The notes below the pieces were generated by a model. It was not told where the DNA came from. It saw only the letters and a program-made list of their open reading frames with translations, and did no database searches. This document shows, piece by piece, positions 1-9,241 of a DNA stretch of 64,000 nt (positions within the stretch are counted from its first letter, which is position 1; every line of letters begins with the position of its first letter). The stretch is from Legionellales bacterium. Its GTDB lineage: Bacteria; Pseudomonadota; Gammaproteobacteria; Berkiellales; Berkiellaceae. Made by a program: the position numbers and the translations under genes. The DNA is taken from NCBI GenBank assembly GCA_002708265.1, contig PANA01000001.1:248001-312000 (forward strand). The letters are read 5' to 3'.

Positions 1-455
1 TCTTTCATGTATTCTAGAATGTGAGTATCAGGTAGTTTTGACTGAACCGTAAAGTAAATAGGGGCTTCTTTAGTTGAAACTAACTCTCTAAACGGGGTGA
101 AACAACCAAGAAAATTTGTGTAGTGATGATTGGGCGATGCATGTGCGTGTTTGACGGTCCATTCTATTTTTGTCAGGTTGTGGTCAGGGGGTAACTGAGT
201 GAAATCAAGCCCCGTCAGGTTTCCCTCCGCATTAAGGATTTTTTTGGCATCTTCGCTCGTGATTGCTTTTATTGTTCTACTAAAGGTGAACGTTTTCCCG
301 CGGAGCAGGTGGCTCGCAAACCAACCATTGAAGACGAGTTCTTTTTTACTTTCAACTGCTTTCTGGTAAACATAAACCACGAAGCTAGATTTGGGTTGTA
401 TTGCTGTTTCTTCAGCTCGTGTAGATGCGGTTGACGCAGGAGTAGGTAAACTCAT
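1..455 (-). CDS. Hypothetical protein, N-terminal part (cut by window edge)
   Basis: An open frame runs from an ATG at 455 off the left edge, giving about 150 residues without a stop. A GAGG-like ribosome site lies just upstream of the ATG. I do not recognise the protein. It opens with a low-complexity Ser/Thr/Ala stretch of about 20 residues, then a short beta-like segment (FVVYVYQK) and mixed alpha/beta sequence, with no signal peptide or membrane segment in the visible part. The early beta-like strand resembles the N-termini of the orphan family at 6760-10714, but the match is too short to assign membership. Confidence 0.6.
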   Translation of the reverse strand, partial: MSLPTPASTASTRAEETAIQPKSSFVVYVYQKAVESKKELVFNGWFASHLLRGKTFTFSRTIKAITSEDAKKILNAEGNLTGLDFTQLPPDHNLTKIEWTVKHAHASPNHHYTNFLGCFTPFRELVSTKEAPIYFTVQSKLPDTHILEYMK

Positions 456-779
456 TTGAGACCTCAAAGGTATAAACATAGACATAAAAGAGCTCGCAAT
501 TATATCGCAAAGCAGATTCAGCCAGTATCCCAAATGTCAAAAAGTAAGTACGTAAACTGGCCACAGGTGCGTAAAGGCATCGACGTATAGGCCGTGGTGT
601 GTGGATCAAGTTCCAGCGTAACGTGATAGTCAAGCATATGATGAGTCAATGGCCCCTGGTCGTCTTTTCTAGTAATCTTGCTAGGTACTTATTTTATCGT
701 TAAAAATAATTAAAATGTACTAAAGACTAACGATAAATCAGACTTTGGGGCAACTGAATATGATATAGGCAGTATTTGC
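456..779. other. Intergenic region upstream of the left-edge gene
   Basis: About 320 bases without a convincing gene lie between two minus-strand genes. On the minus strand there is a TATAAT at 499-504, about 45 bases upstream of the ATG at 455. A perfect TTGACA at 535-540 is present but 30 bases away, too far to pair with it. A 73-codon frame at 412-633 has no recognisable content and overlaps the start of the left-edge gene, so I do not call it. Confidence 0.35.
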
Positions 780-1607
780 TTATGAAGCGATACGGTGGCT
801 ACTGCTTGTGCTCCGCTGTACAACCGCAGTTGGACGTGAAGTGAAAGCAAACTCGTCACTTCGCTCAGACCTACGCGCTTCTAACATTGGGCTAAAAGTA
901 GCAGGCGCACTTAGCTCATTCATTTCTTTCGCAAGGCTTTCAGTAACAGAAGGGTTAGAAATTTCATCTGTTTGGACCTCAGCATCAACCATTTCAGCTG
1001 AGGCTTCTGTGGGCTTTGTCAGTTTGCCATGCTGAATAGAAAAGTTAATTAGTTTAAAAATCACGAGAGAGGCAATAACGCTCGCAGCAATAATTTGTGC
1101 GCCAGGAAAGAATAGTAAGAACCCCGCAGCCACAGCAATTCCAACGCCTAAAATCATGTTTGTAATAGCATGTCCCATTAAGTGCTTTTGCATCGGACTG
1201 GGGTTTTTTTTCATCTTAAGGATGCTTTGTACCGCTCCTTTGATAGCTTGCCCCGCATCAATGATGGATAAACACATGCCACAGATAGGTGCCGCAACAG
1301 CTAAAGCCGCAGATGCCATCACTAATGGTAGCAAAATTGAAACAGTACCCAGTGCAATCTTAATAGGCCCTACTAGAAAGGCGGTAATGCGTTCAGCCTT
1401 AGACGTTTTTTTATCTAAGGCAGCGCGCGTTAGGATAAGCCCTTCATCGACTAATAATAAAGCCCACCCAATAAATGGAAACTCTTTGAAAGCCGTTAGG
1501 TAAGATTTAAAGGAGCGTGAGACAGAGAAGAACTGTCGTAAAGAACGGATAGAGTGAATAGACCATGGGTTATATAACGCTGTCTTTAGTTTCTCTTTGG
1601 TGCTCAT
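780..1607 (-). CDS. Hypothetical multi-span membrane protein
   Basis: The frame encodes 275 residues from the ATG at 1607, preceded by a GGGGAA ribosome site; upstream in-frame codons lack one. I do not recognise the family. There are at least two long hydrophobic blocks, around residues 80-115 and 145-190, and a weaker one near 42-58. They contain helix-breaking Pro and Gly, suggesting hairpins rather than a transporter fold. The last 85 residues are hydrophilic and rich in Ser, Glu and Arg. A bacterial membrane anchor with a soluble tail, or a secreted protein that inserts into host membranes, would both fit. Nothing visible decides between them. Confidence 0.65.
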   Translation of the reverse strand: MSTKEKLKTALYNPWSIHSIRSLRQFFSVSRSFKSYLTAFKEFPFIGWALLLVDEGLILTRAALDKKTSKAERITAFLVGPIKIALGTVSILLPLVMASAALAVAAPICGMCLSIIDAGQAIKGAVQSILKMKKNPSPMQKHLMGHAITNMILGVGIAVAAGFLLFFPGAQIIAASVIASLVIFKLINFSIQHGKLTKPTEASAEMVDAEVQTDEISNPSVTESLAKEMNELSAPATFSPMLEARRSERSDEFAFTSRPTAVVQRSTSSSHRIAS

Positions 1608-1688
1608 GTGCAGTTCCCCGTCTTGATAATGACTTGTTTCTAAATCATAACAAAAAATGTGTTGGCCAACCAACAACGATCGGGTAGT

Positions 1689-2564
1689 TTAAGAAAAACG
1701 CCTTAAAACAAGACAGCACCATTCCCCTTGCATGTGTATATCTTCAATGGTGCAAAAGGGCGTGTACGCCGCTGTTACCGCTTCTTTTTGATTCGCAAGA
1801 AGACCACTAAGAACCAACAATCCCTCTGCTTGGGTAAGCTCACAAAGCGTGGGGGCCAAGCTAACGAGAGGGCCAGCAAGGATATTTGCTAGGACGATAT
1901 CTGCCGGTACAGAGGGGCAGTTTTGGGGAAGGAAAGTGTTAAGGCATGCCTCAGTAATTGCATTTTCACGAGCATTTGCACGAGTGCTATTGAGTGCCTG
2001 CTCACAATGATCGACTGCCGAGACTGTCTTAGCGCCTTTGAGAGCCGCGGCAATTCCCAAAATCCCTGAGCCACACCCGTAATCAATGATACTAGCGTTT
2101 TGACAGTCCAAGCTGTCTAACACTGTTAAGCACATAGCCGTGGTAGGGTGTGTCCCTGTTCCGAAAGCAATACCGGGATCTAAACGAACAATACAGGCAT
2201 CCGGTTCTGGGGGTGTTTTCCAGCTGGGACAGATCCATAAATTTTTTCCAAAACACATTGGCTCAAATTGATCCATCCAAGCTCTAGACCACTCTTTATC
2301 TTCTAATGGATTCACTTGAATGGATTGCTTAGGCAAAGCCTGAGACAACGCATCGGTGATGGCTTTGATATTTTCGGTGGCATCAAATAAAGCCACTAAA
2401 GTTGCATCAGAAAACATGGTGTCTTCGTTTGGCTCAGGCTCCCATATCTCGTCTAACCCATTTTCAAGATAGGTAACTGCTTGAGCACCCAAGGAAAAGC
2501 ACAACTCTTCATGTACTTCGTTTAACGGTTGACGAGTGTCAAACCGTACTTCTATCCAAGCCAT
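1689..2564 (-). CDS. prmA: Ribosomal protein L11 methyltransferase
   Basis: PrmA trimethylates ribosomal protein L11 using S-adenosylmethionine. The 291-residue length is normal. The family motif LDPGIAFGTGTHPTT is at about 128-142 and the SAM-binding loop YGCGSGILG at about 162-170, followed by NILA near 227-230. The ATG overlaps the accC stop codon by one base (TAATG), which implies translational coupling and places it last in the aroQ-accB-accC-prmA operon. This accBC-prmA order is common in gammaproteobacteria. Confidence 0.96.
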   Translation of the reverse strand: MAWIEVRFDTRQPLNEVHEELCFSLGAQAVTYLENGLDEIWEPEPNEDTMFSDATLVALFDATENIKAITDALSQALPKQSIQVNPLEDKEWSRAWMDQFEPMCFGKNLWICPSWKTPPEPDACIVRLDPGIAFGTGTHPTTAMCLTVLDSLDCQNASIIDYGCGSGILGIAAALKGAKTVSAVDHCEQALNSTRANARENAITEACLNTFLPQNCPSVPADIVLANILAGPLVSLAPTLCELTQAEGLLVLSGLLANQKEAVTAAYTPFCTIEDIHMQGEWCCLVLRRFS

Positions 2565-3904
2565 TATTCTCTCAACAACGCTTCTAGGTAGTGAATATTT
2601 GTACCGCCCTTAATAAAGTTCGCATCTTGGACAAGACGATAATGCAGTGGAATATTGGTTTTAATACCATCCACAACTATTTCTCGTAGCGCATTTTTCA
2701 AGCGTAGTAACGCTTCTTCACGGGTTGCCCCATGAGCAATAAGTTTACCAATGAGAGAGTCATAGTAAGGTGGAACGCGATAACTGCTGTATATATGGGT
2801 ATCCATACGAATACCAGGACCGCCCGGACTGTGAAACCAGTTAATAGTGCCAGGAGAGGGCAAAAAGTTATTTGGATCTTCGGCATTGATACGACACTCA
2901 ACCGCATGGCCTCGAATGACGATATCTGATTGTTTGATGGTCAGCGGCTGCCCCGAAGCAATTTTTAACTGCTCTTTTACTAAGTCGATGCCAGTGATTT
3001 GTTCCGTCACTGGATGCTCTACCTGAATTCGAGTATTCATTTCAATAAAGTAAAAAGCGCCGTCTTGATATAGAAACTCAAAGGTTCCTGCCCCACGGTA
3101 GCCAATATCCAAGCATGCTTGAACACAGCGTCGACCTATTTCTTCACGCTGCGCTTCAGTAATGCCCGGAGCAGGTGCTTCTTCAATCACTTTTTGATGT
3201 CGGCGCTGCATAGAACAATCACGTTCTGCTAGATGGATTGCGTTACCTTGGCCATCCGCCAGCACTTGGATTTCAATATGACGAGGATTCTCTAAAAACT
3301 TTTCCATGTAGACAACGTCATTATTAAAAGCGGCTTTAGCTTCTGCTTGCGTTAATGAAATGGCGTTTAGTAGAGCAGCTTCACTGTGAACAACACGCAT
3401 ACCACGTCCGCCACCGCCTCCAGCGGCTTTAATAATGACAGGGTACCCGATACGACGAGCCATTTCTGTGACCTTTGCATCATCATCAGGTAGCGGTCCG
3501 TCAGAGCCAGGCACACAAGGAACACCAGAGGACTTCATTTGCGCAATGGCAGAGACTTTGTCACCCATAATCCGAATGCTTTCAGGCGTTGGCCCAATAA
3601 ACACAAAGCCACTTTCTTCAACTCGTTCAGCAAAGTCAGCATTTTCAGATAAGAAACCGTAGCCAGGATGGATGGCAACAGAATCAGTCACTTCGGCAGC
3701 ACTGATAATTGCCGGCACATTTAAGTAGCTGTCAATCGATGCGGCCGGACCAATACAAACAGCTTCATCCGCTAAGCGCACATGTAATAAATTTTCATCT
3801 GCCTGTGAGTGAATCGCAACGGTTTTGATGCCCAGCTCTTGGCACGCTCGCAAAATGCGCAGGGCGATTTCCCCGCGGTTAGCAATGACAACTTTTTCTA
3901 ACAT
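2564..3904 (-). CDS. accC: Acetyl-CoA carboxylase, biotin carboxylase subunit
   Basis: AccC carboxylates biotin on AccB in the first half-reaction of malonyl-CoA synthesis. The 446-residue protein begins with the typical [14 protein letters not shown]. It has the ATP-grasp glycine-rich loop [10 protein letters not shown] near residues 160-169 and the catalytic region [13 protein letters not shown] near 290-302. Its length matches the E. coli enzyme closely. It lies 9 bases after accB and its stop overlaps the prmA start. Confidence 0.98.
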   Translation of the reverse strand: MLEKVVIANRGEIALRILRACQELGIKTVAIHSQADENLLHVRLADEAVCIGPAASIDSYLNVPAIISAAEVTDSVAIHPGYGFLSENADFAERVEESGFVFIGPTPESIRIMGDKVSAIAQMKSSGVPCVPGSDGPLPDDDAKVTEMARRIGYPVIIKAAGGGGGRGMRVVHSEAALLNAISLTQAEAKAAFNNDVVYMEKFLENPRHIEIQVLADGQGNAIHLAERDCSMQRRHQKVIEEAPAPGITEAQREEIGRRCVQACLDIGYRGAGTFEFLYQDGAFYFIEMNTRIQVEHPVTEQITGIDLVKEQLKIASGQPLTIKQSDIVIRGHAVECRINAEDPNNFLPSPGTINWFHSPGGPGIRMDTHIYSSYRVPPYYDSLIGKLIAHGATREEALLRLKNALREIVVDGIKTNIPLHYRLVQDANFIKGGTNIHYLEALLRE

Positions 3905-3913
3905 GGAAAAGCC

Positions 3914-4405
3914 CTATACTTTAATAACAAACAGAGGCTGACCAAACTCAACTGGTTGACCATTTTCAACCAATACTGCCTCAACGGTGCCCGCTACATC
4001 AGACTCAATCTGGTTCATCATCTTCATTGCTTCAACAATACACAAAGTATCACCAGCTTTAACAGAGTCCCCAACTTGTACAAATACAGATGCTCCAGGA
4101 GAGGGCGCTCGATACATTGTACCGACCATTGGTGATAATACTTGGTGACCAGAAGGGATATCGTCCTCTAAAGCGTCATCAAGCAAAGCATCCTCTTGTC
4201 GCTCAGGCATGGAGGCTGGCATGTTGGGATGAAATGCTGCAGCACCTGCTGCTGGGGGGAGATGGTAGACCGCTGGATGAGCACCGGCAGGCGCTTCTTT
4301 ATGCCGTGTAATACGAACGGACTCACCTTCCTCATGGATTTCAAGCTCAGAGATAGTGGACTCTTCCACCAACTCAATTAACTTTTTAACTTTACGAATA
4401 TCCAT
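3914..4405 (-). CDS. accB: Acetyl-CoA carboxylase biotin carboxyl carrier protein
   Basis: AccB carries the biotin that moves carboxyl groups between AccC and the carboxyltransferase. The 163-residue protein has the usual N-terminal helix ([16 protein letters not shown]), a flexible Ala/Pro-rich linker at about 38-85, and a biotinyl domain with EAMKMM at 125-130. Lys128 is the expected biotinylation site. The gene is 6 bases downstream of aroQ and 9 upstream of accC. Confidence 0.97.
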   Translation of the reverse strand: MDIRKVKKLIELVEESTISELEIHEEGESVRITRHKEAPAGAHPAVYHLPPAAGAAAFHPNMPASMPERQEDALLDDALEDDIPSGHQVLSPMVGTMYRAPSPGASVFVQVGDSVKAGDTLCIVEAMKMMNQIESDVAGTVEAVLVENGQPVEFGQPLFVIKV

Positions 4406-4411
4406 AAACCC

Positions 4412-4870
4412 TCACTCACTTGTTTGTGCACTATCGTCTAAAAATGAAATGGCTGCCGCCATTGCTAATTGGTAAGACATCACCCCGAAGCCACTAATGA
4501 CACCAGAAGCAATGTCTGAAAAATAAGAGTGATGCCGAAAAGATTCTCTTTCATGCGGGTTGGAAATATGAACCTCAATCAAAGGGATCTCCACCGCTAA
4601 AAAAGCATCTCTAAGAGCAATGCTGGTATGGGTATAAGCACCAGGATTACAGATGACTAAACGGGTTCCCGTTTGAGCAGCTGAATGCAAACGGTCAATG
4701 AGCTGACCTTCATGATTGCTTTGGAATGTCTCAAGTTGTAAACCAGCCCCCTGTGCCATTTCTTGAAGCATGACTTCTATCTCTTCAAGCGATGTTTGAC
4801 CATAAATTTCTGGCTCACGTTGTCCCAGAAGATTTAAGTTAGGGCCGTTCATTAATAAAACATCAGACAT
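4412..4870 (-). CDS. aroQ: 3-dehydroquinate dehydratase, type II
   Basis: AroQ performs the third step of the shikimate pathway. The 152-residue protein starts [16 protein letters not shown] and carries the type II signature with Arg18 and Tyr23 (REPEIYG). NPGAYTHTS is at about 75-83 and the catalytic His is at 101 in [11 protein letters not shown]. All active-site elements are present. It is the first gene of aroQ-accB-accC-prmA, an arrangement frequent in gammaproteobacteria. Confidence 0.97.
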   Translation of the reverse strand: MSDVLLMNGPNLNLLGQREPEIYGQTSLEEIEVMLQEMAQGAGLQLETFQSNHEGQLIDRLHSAAQTGTRLVICNPGAYTHTSIALRDAFLAVEIPLIEVHISNPHERESFRHHSYFSDIASGVISGFGVMSYQLAMAAAISFLDDSAQTSE

Positions 4871-4966
4871 ACCTGTCCCTTACCACATCTACAATTTTGG
4901 TAATGATAGCATGTTTTGGTGAATTTTGTATATGATTTCGACGATTTTCGGCGAAGATGTGGGAGG

Positions 4967-4986
4967 TGCCACGCTTTCGCGTGGCA
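4967..4986 (-). terminator. Stem-loop downstream of dsbD
   Basis: A perfect 8-base inverted repeat (TGCCACGC / GCGTGGCA) with a 4-base loop lies 23 bases after the dsbD stop codon. No U-run follows on the minus strand, so it may stabilise the 3' end or act as a weak or Rho-assisted terminator rather than a classical intrinsic one. Confidence 0.4.
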
Positions 4987-5009
4987 TCAATGAAACTCGA
5001 TTTTACGAT

Positions 5010-6668
5010 TTACTGCTCTAAATATCCACCAAGTTCACCAACTGATGTTTCGGCAACAATTCGTTGTTCTCTTAGCTCGCTCCCAAGAGGGCCAAAGAAA
5101 AGAATGGCAGGTGGTGCAAATATCCCATAGTGCTTCATAAAGGCTTGTTGTTCTGGGGTATTTTGGGTGACATCTAAATCAAAGACGGTCCAATTTGTTA
5201 GGGCCGCTTTAATGCTGGGGTCGGTGAAGATTTGGTGCTTGATGTGCTGACACGTAATGCACCAGTCAGCATGGACAAACAGAAGGCTGTGCGCCGGTGT
5301 CTTTAACTCAGACTGGAAGCTCTCTAGTGTTTTAACCGGGTGGTTCAAAACCAGCGGCTCGCCTTCAGAGGTTGTGAAAGCGCTAAAGAAAAAGAAAAGC
5401 TGATGCTTGCCTTGCCAAGCGCCAGCGCTCCAGATCAAAGCGGCAATAATGCACAGCGTTCTAAGTGGCTGCTGGAAGCGTAAAGCAGCCAGGAGGGCAA
5501 TAACAGCCGCTCCCCAAAGTAATGCCGTTGCGGGTAAAAATGGGTGCATTAGCCATAACGCAAGCCCCAAAAGGACAAAGCCCAGTAGCGCATTTACATG
5601 TCGCATCCAGGCACCAGCTTTAGGAAGATATTGTCCACCCAAAGTGCCAAACATTACCAAAGGCAATCCCATTCCCAGTCCTAAAGCAAAAAGGGCCCAG
5701 CCTCCCAGCCATTTATCCTGGGTTTGAGCAATGTAAGTTAAAGCGCCAATCAAAGGTGCTGTCACACATGGTGAGGTTACCAGGGTTGCTAGCGCGCCTA
5801 ATGCAGCAGCGCCTAAAAAGGAAGCTTTAGGTAGTCGATTTTGGCACTGCGTAACCCAGTTAAATGCAGGTAAATGCAGTGGCAGCCACTCCAGAACCAT
5901 TAAGGCCATTAGGACCAATAAAGCACTAAAAAGGCTCATAATGAGAGGTGTTTGTACAGCACTTTGTAAGGTTTGCCCTAAGCTGGCGGCAATAACGCCG
6001 AGTACTGCATAGGCACTTGCCATGGCTAAAACATAAGTACAAGACAAAGCAAAAGCCTTTTTTAAGCTCAGAGATTGCTGGTTGCATAAGATTCCATAAA
6101 GAATCGGGAGCATCGGTAACACACAAGGGGTAAACGAGAGTAAGAGTCCAAATCCTAGAAAGCTAAGAATCACCATCCAGAATGTTTGGGTAAAGGGATC
6201 GTTGGTGCTTGATGTGCTCGTTAAAGGTTGAGGCGCCTCAGGGCTCAAGATGACGTCACCATTGGTCAGTACCTGTGCTTGCATTGGCGGATAGCAAAAA
6301 CCAGTCGCCGCACAACCTTGGTAATAGACGATTAAAGAGGCATCATTGCTTGCAGGGACCTCCAGTGGAATGTGAATCAAAAAGTCCTCTGGATGGACAA
6401 TCACAGAGCCTAAAAAAGGATCTTCAACGGACTGTCCTAAAGGTAAGCTGGGCTCCTCAAATCTAATAGAGTCACTGCTAAAGTTGAATTTAGACTGGTA
6501 AAGATAGTGTCCAGGTGTAATGTGCCAGTTAAGCTCTAAGGCTTCATCCGTCCAGTTAGCCTCTAAAGAAAATGCCTGTTCCACAGGCAAAACAGTAATA
6601 TCTTCCCCTACTAACGCATATGCGGGTAAACACAACAAGGTGATGGCTAAAAACAAGGACCTGAACAT
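5010..6668 (-). CDS. dsbD: Thiol:disulfide interchange protein DsbD
   Basis: DsbD moves electrons from cytoplasmic thioredoxin across the inner membrane to periplasmic disulfide isomerases and cytochrome c maturation proteins. The 552 residues are near the usual 565. A signal peptide ends around residue 18. The periplasmic alpha domain has the Cys pair C119/C125 (GCAATGFCYPP). The membrane domain has C182 (FTPCVLPMLP) and C301 (TSPCVTAPL). The C-terminal thioredoxin-like domain has WCITC with C470/C473. All six redox cysteines are intact. A GGAG ribosome site supports the ATG at 6668. It sits between aroQ and the orphan cluster; in many relatives cutA and groESL lie directly upstream. Confidence 0.97.
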   Translation of the reverse strand: MFRSLFLAITLLCLPAYALVGEDITVLPVEQAFSLEANWTDEALELNWHITPGHYLYQSKFNFSSDSIRFEEPSLPLGQSVEDPFLGSVIVHPEDFLIHIPLEVPASNDASLIVYYQGCAATGFCYPPMQAQVLTNGDVILSPEAPQPLTSTSSTNDPFTQTFWMVILSFLGFGLLLSFTPCVLPMLPILYGILCNQQSLSLKKAFALSCTYVLAMASAYAVLGVIAASLGQTLQSAVQTPLIMSLFSALLVLMALMVLEWLPLHLPAFNWVTQCQNRLPKASFLGAAALGALATLVTSPCVTAPLIGALTYIAQTQDKWLGGWALFALGLGMGLPLVMFGTLGGQYLPKAGAWMRHVNALLGFVLLGLALWLMHPFLPATALLWGAAVIALLAALRFQQPLRTLCIIAALIWSAGAWQGKHQLFFFFSAFTTSEGEPLVLNHPVKTLESFQSELKTPAHSLLFVHADWCITCQHIKHQIFTDPSIKAALTNWTVFDLDVTQNTPEQQAFMKHYGIFAPPAILFFGPLGSELREQRIVAETSVGELGGYLEQ

Positions 6669-6711
6669 ATTGGTGCTCCGGGGTAAATCATAAGGGCTAC
6701 CATTTTACGGC

Positions 6712-6739
6712 AAAAAAAAAGCCACACAAAGTGCGGCTT
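6712..6739 (-). terminator. Intrinsic terminator of the 6760-7812 gene
   Basis: On the minus strand a stem AAGCC(G)CAC / GTG(T)GGCTT is followed by nine T residues, starting about 20 bases after the stop codon. It closely resembles the terminator at 9178-9204. Confidence 0.8.
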
Positions 6740-6759
6740 GGTTCAACGGAAGCAATTTA

Positions 6760-7812
6760 TTAAGCGTGTTTAGCTTTGCTTCGTCTTTGTTGGTGCGGGC
6801 GGCGGTCAGCACCAGTTCTCAGCTTTCTCATCTCAGTCTGAACATGGCTGCCACGTTTTTGTTGAGGCTTTTCTTTGTTCTGGTCTGCTGTTCTAACAGC
6901 TGGTGCATAAGAGCGCAATAGCCCCTGCGCCTTAGCGCGTTGGGTAACAAGCACTTCAGGGTGAGCAGCCTCAAAAGCCGCTTGAGCTTCTAGCGCTTGA
7001 ATCCTCGCTGGTATAGCTTTAATAATAGCGTTTATACGGCCATTTTCAGCCTCGTTTAGTTTGAAGGCAGCGTCTCTTTTTTCTTCAAGCGCAACAATTG
7101 CCCGTATACGGCCATTTTCAGCCTCGTTTAGTTTGAAGGCAGCGTTTCTTTTTTCTTCAAGCGCATCAATTGCCCGCATTTGAGCATCGGTATCAACTTT
7201 ATGTGCTTTTAACTCAGAGAATAAATCGGTTCTAAGTGCAACACCTTCAGTTCTGGCGAGTACAGCGGCATCGGATTTGCCCATCACATCTTCAAGGTGT
7301 GAAGTTAGATCCATTGCGTGCTCAAAAGTTTTTGTTTCTTGTTTAGCTTTCTGTTGCTGGAATGCGCAAGCAATGCCGCTTGCAACGAATAAAAAAGCGC
7401 GAATGAGCGTGATCGGAAAAAGAATTAAATCCACTAGCAGCGCAAGAGTGACATCACCAGCCTGTTGAGCAGCAGTTCTTTTGTCGCTCTTCGCACGAGA
7501 TACAGCAAGCACTTTTCCATCTTCGTTTTTAAAAACAAAAGTAGCTTGATAGGTACCGTAGGCGAGTCCTAATTTTAAAGATTGACGGGCAAAAAAGTTA
7601 TTAACCATGTTTGCCTGATGTTTAAAAGGCGCTAAATATTGCGCAAGGCTAGCGTTGCCAGTTTCATACGCGTAGATGGCGTTATTGCTTTTTTCTACTT
7701 CTTCAGCAACTGCGTCGGCAATTGTCTGCATAGGCGCAGGTTCGCCGTTTAGCATTTTAGGTAGTTCTCCAGGCTTAAGCTGGTAGATAAATACTGGGTT
7801 TGTTAAGGCCAT
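6760..7812 (-). CDS. Orphan hairpin-membrane protein, family member A
   Basis: This 350-residue protein is not a family I recognise. It is clearly paralogous to the gene at 8004-9038. Both start M-A-x-x-NPVF-[IV]-Y. Both have a beta segment ATF[VL]-type followed by FK-[ND]-E near residues 110-120, a hydrophobic stretch centred on FPI at about 135-165, a Glu/Lys-rich helical region, and a tail KLRxGxD...QRR...KAK. Residues near 220-270 hold a 24-residue unit repeated twice, predicted coiled coil. The basic tail is unusual for a bacterial membrane protein. A GGAG ribosome site nine bases before the ATG supports the start. A host-membrane effector is one reading; a structural bacterial membrane protein is another. 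Confidence 0.7.
   Translation of the reverse strand: MALTNPVFIYQLKPGELPKMLNGEPAPMQTIADAVAEEVEKSNNAIYAYETGNASLAQYLAPFKHQANMVNNFFARQSLKLGLAYGTYQATFVFKNEDGKVLAVSRAKSDKRTAAQQAGDVTLALLVDLILFPITLIRAFLFVASGIACAFQQQKAKQETKTFEHAMDLTSHLEDVMGKSDAAVLARTEGVALRTDLFSELKAHKVDTDAQMRAIDALEEKRNAAFKLNEAENGRIRAIVALEEKRDAAFKLNEAENGRINAIIKAIPARIQALEAQAAFEAAHPEVLVTQRAKAQGLLRSYAPAVRTADQNKEKPQQKRGSHVQTEMRKLRTGADRRPHQQRRSKAKHA
7034..7177 (-). repeat. 72-bp tandem duplication inside the 6760-7812 gene
   Basis: Two adjacent, nearly identical 72-bp units (about 7034-7105 and 7106-7177) encode 24-residue copies containing ALEEKR-[ND]-AAFKLNEAENGRI. Only a few bases differ between copies, so the duplication is recent. The period is a multiple of three and extends a predicted helix. 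Confidence 0.9.
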
Positions 7813-8003
7813 GTTTGATTTCTCCGGATAATGTGTGCAGGTCCAATAAAGTGTGTTGTATGACTAGCTTCAAATTAATATAAGTCGGCGCACCAACTCA
7901 AGTGTTTTTTATACTATTTAATGAAGTTATTCATTTGCACGCTTTATGGTGAGGGTGCCAATAAAGGGTTGAAAAAACACACAAAAATATGGCGCAAAGT
8001 GTC

Positions 8004-9038
8004 TTAAGCTGCAGGTTTAGCCTTTTTTCTTCTTTGAGTGTGGGGCTTGTCAGAGCCGGCTCTTAGTTTTTTGATCTTGAGCTTAGATTTCTTGCGTATG
8101 CTCTGAGCTTTGGTTTTTTTGCCATCTGCGTTGACGCTAAATGTGGGCTGATAAGAGCGCAATAGCACTCTTGCCCTAGCACGCGCAGTAGTTACTTGAG
8201 CCTCAGAGAAGCCCGCTTCAGAGACTTTTAATTCCGCAACTCTAGATCTTAGTTGAGCTAATCGAGCTCTTTCATCACGATTTTCCGGACTGTTTTCACT
8301 TGCCTTAAAGGCATGGTCTCTTGCTTGCTCAAGTACATTAAGCTTCTGCATTTGAGCAGTGGCATCTTGTGTACTCACGCCGAGTTGAGAGAATAAAGCC
8401 TTTCTGGCAGCGTTACCTTGAACTCTGGCTAGCACGGCCTCAACAGAGTTGCCTATCGCTTCTTCAAGGAAGGCAGTCTTTGCCATTGACTGCTCAAAGA
8501 TTTTTACTTCTGCTTGAAGCTGTTTGCGCAGCTTGGCTGTTTTTCGTCGAGAAATGGTGTTAAAAATACTGTCAACAACAAAAGAGATAGGAAAAAGAAA
8601 AGCGTATAACGTTGCAAATGCGATAGCGCGGGCAATATGCGAAGCACGCTTTCTTAAGGGCATCTTTTTACTTTTAATATGCTTAACCGCAACAATTCTG
8701 TCATTTTCATCTTTAAAGATAAGAGTGGCATGATAGGAGTTAAAAGCCCTTCCCCACTTCATATCTTTAGAAGAGATACGGTTTAAACGCCTTGATGGGG
8801 CATCAACTTTTCTGAAGGGGGTAATGAGTTGGTGTAAAGCGCTTTCTATAGAGGAGGCATTCGGTAACGTGCTAATAAGCGCTTTAGCTGCTGCTTCTGA
8901 TAGGTTGCCACTTTCCGCATGAGCAACAAAGTCTAACAATGCAGCGATGGTCTCAGCTCGCTCAATAAGAGATATGTTGAGATTGTTTGCAGCTTCAGGG
9001 GCATATCTGTATACAAAAACTGGGTTTGCATAAGCCAT
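8004..9038 (-). CDS. Orphan hairpin-membrane protein, family member B
   Basis: The frame encodes 344 residues from the ATG at 9038. A GGAG site lies at proper distance, and this start aligns MAYANPVFVY with MALTNPVFIY of the neighbour; the longer frame to 9083 has no ribosome site. Features in order are an N-terminal strand, a helical part, the beta pair around YHATLIFKDEN, a hydrophobic segment with central FPIS at about 150-175, a Lys/Glu-rich helical region, and a very basic last 50 residues. No signal peptide is visible. It is a paralogue of the 6760-7812 product and its function is unknown. Its own promoter is likely at 9095-9123. Confidence 0.7.
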   Translation of the reverse strand: MAYANPVFVYRYAPEAANNLNISLIERAETIAALLDFVAHAESGNLSEAAAKALISTLPNASSIESALHQLITPFRKVDAPSRRLNRISSKDMKWGRAFNSYHATLIFKDENDRIVAVKHIKSKKMPLRKRASHIARAIAFATLYAFLFPISFVVDSIFNTISRRKTAKLRKQLQAEVKIFEQSMAKTAFLEEAIGNSVEAVLARVQGNAARKALFSQLGVSTQDATAQMQKLNVLEQARDHAFKASENSPENRDERARLAQLRSRVAELKVSEAGFSEAQVTTARARARVLLRSYQPTFSVNADGKKTKAQSIRKKSKLKIKKLRAGSDKPHTQRRKKAKPAA

Positions 9039-9094
9039 CGCCATTTCTCCAATAAAATCAGTCAGGTGGACCCAAAGTCCCAAAGAGTGTGGCT

Positions 9095-9123
9095 ATACTA
9101 ACACATTTTGATAGTTAACTCAA
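9095..9123 (-). promoter_or_regulatory. Sigma70-type promoter of the 8004-9038 gene
   Basis: On the minus strand TTGAGT (9118-9123) is followed after 17 bases by TAGTAT (9095-9100), with a TG-N extension of the -10 box. The predicted start point gives a leader of about 50 bases. Confidence 0.55.
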
Positions 9124-9177
9124 TTTGTCTGGTTGATAGCGAGGCTCTGACTGTTTTGTTGGTACAAAAATTTGATA

Positions 9178-9204
9178 AAAAAAGCCGCACTTAGTGCGGC
9201 TTTT
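9178..9204 (-). terminator. Intrinsic terminator of the 9242-10009 gene
   Basis: A perfect 10-base stem (AAAGCCGCAC / GTGCGGCTTT) with a 3-base loop is followed on the minus strand by seven T residues. It may also work in the other direction. Confidence 0.85.
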
Positions 9205-9241
9205 GGGTGTGTCGGTGCACACATCATATCGCGGGTAACGA

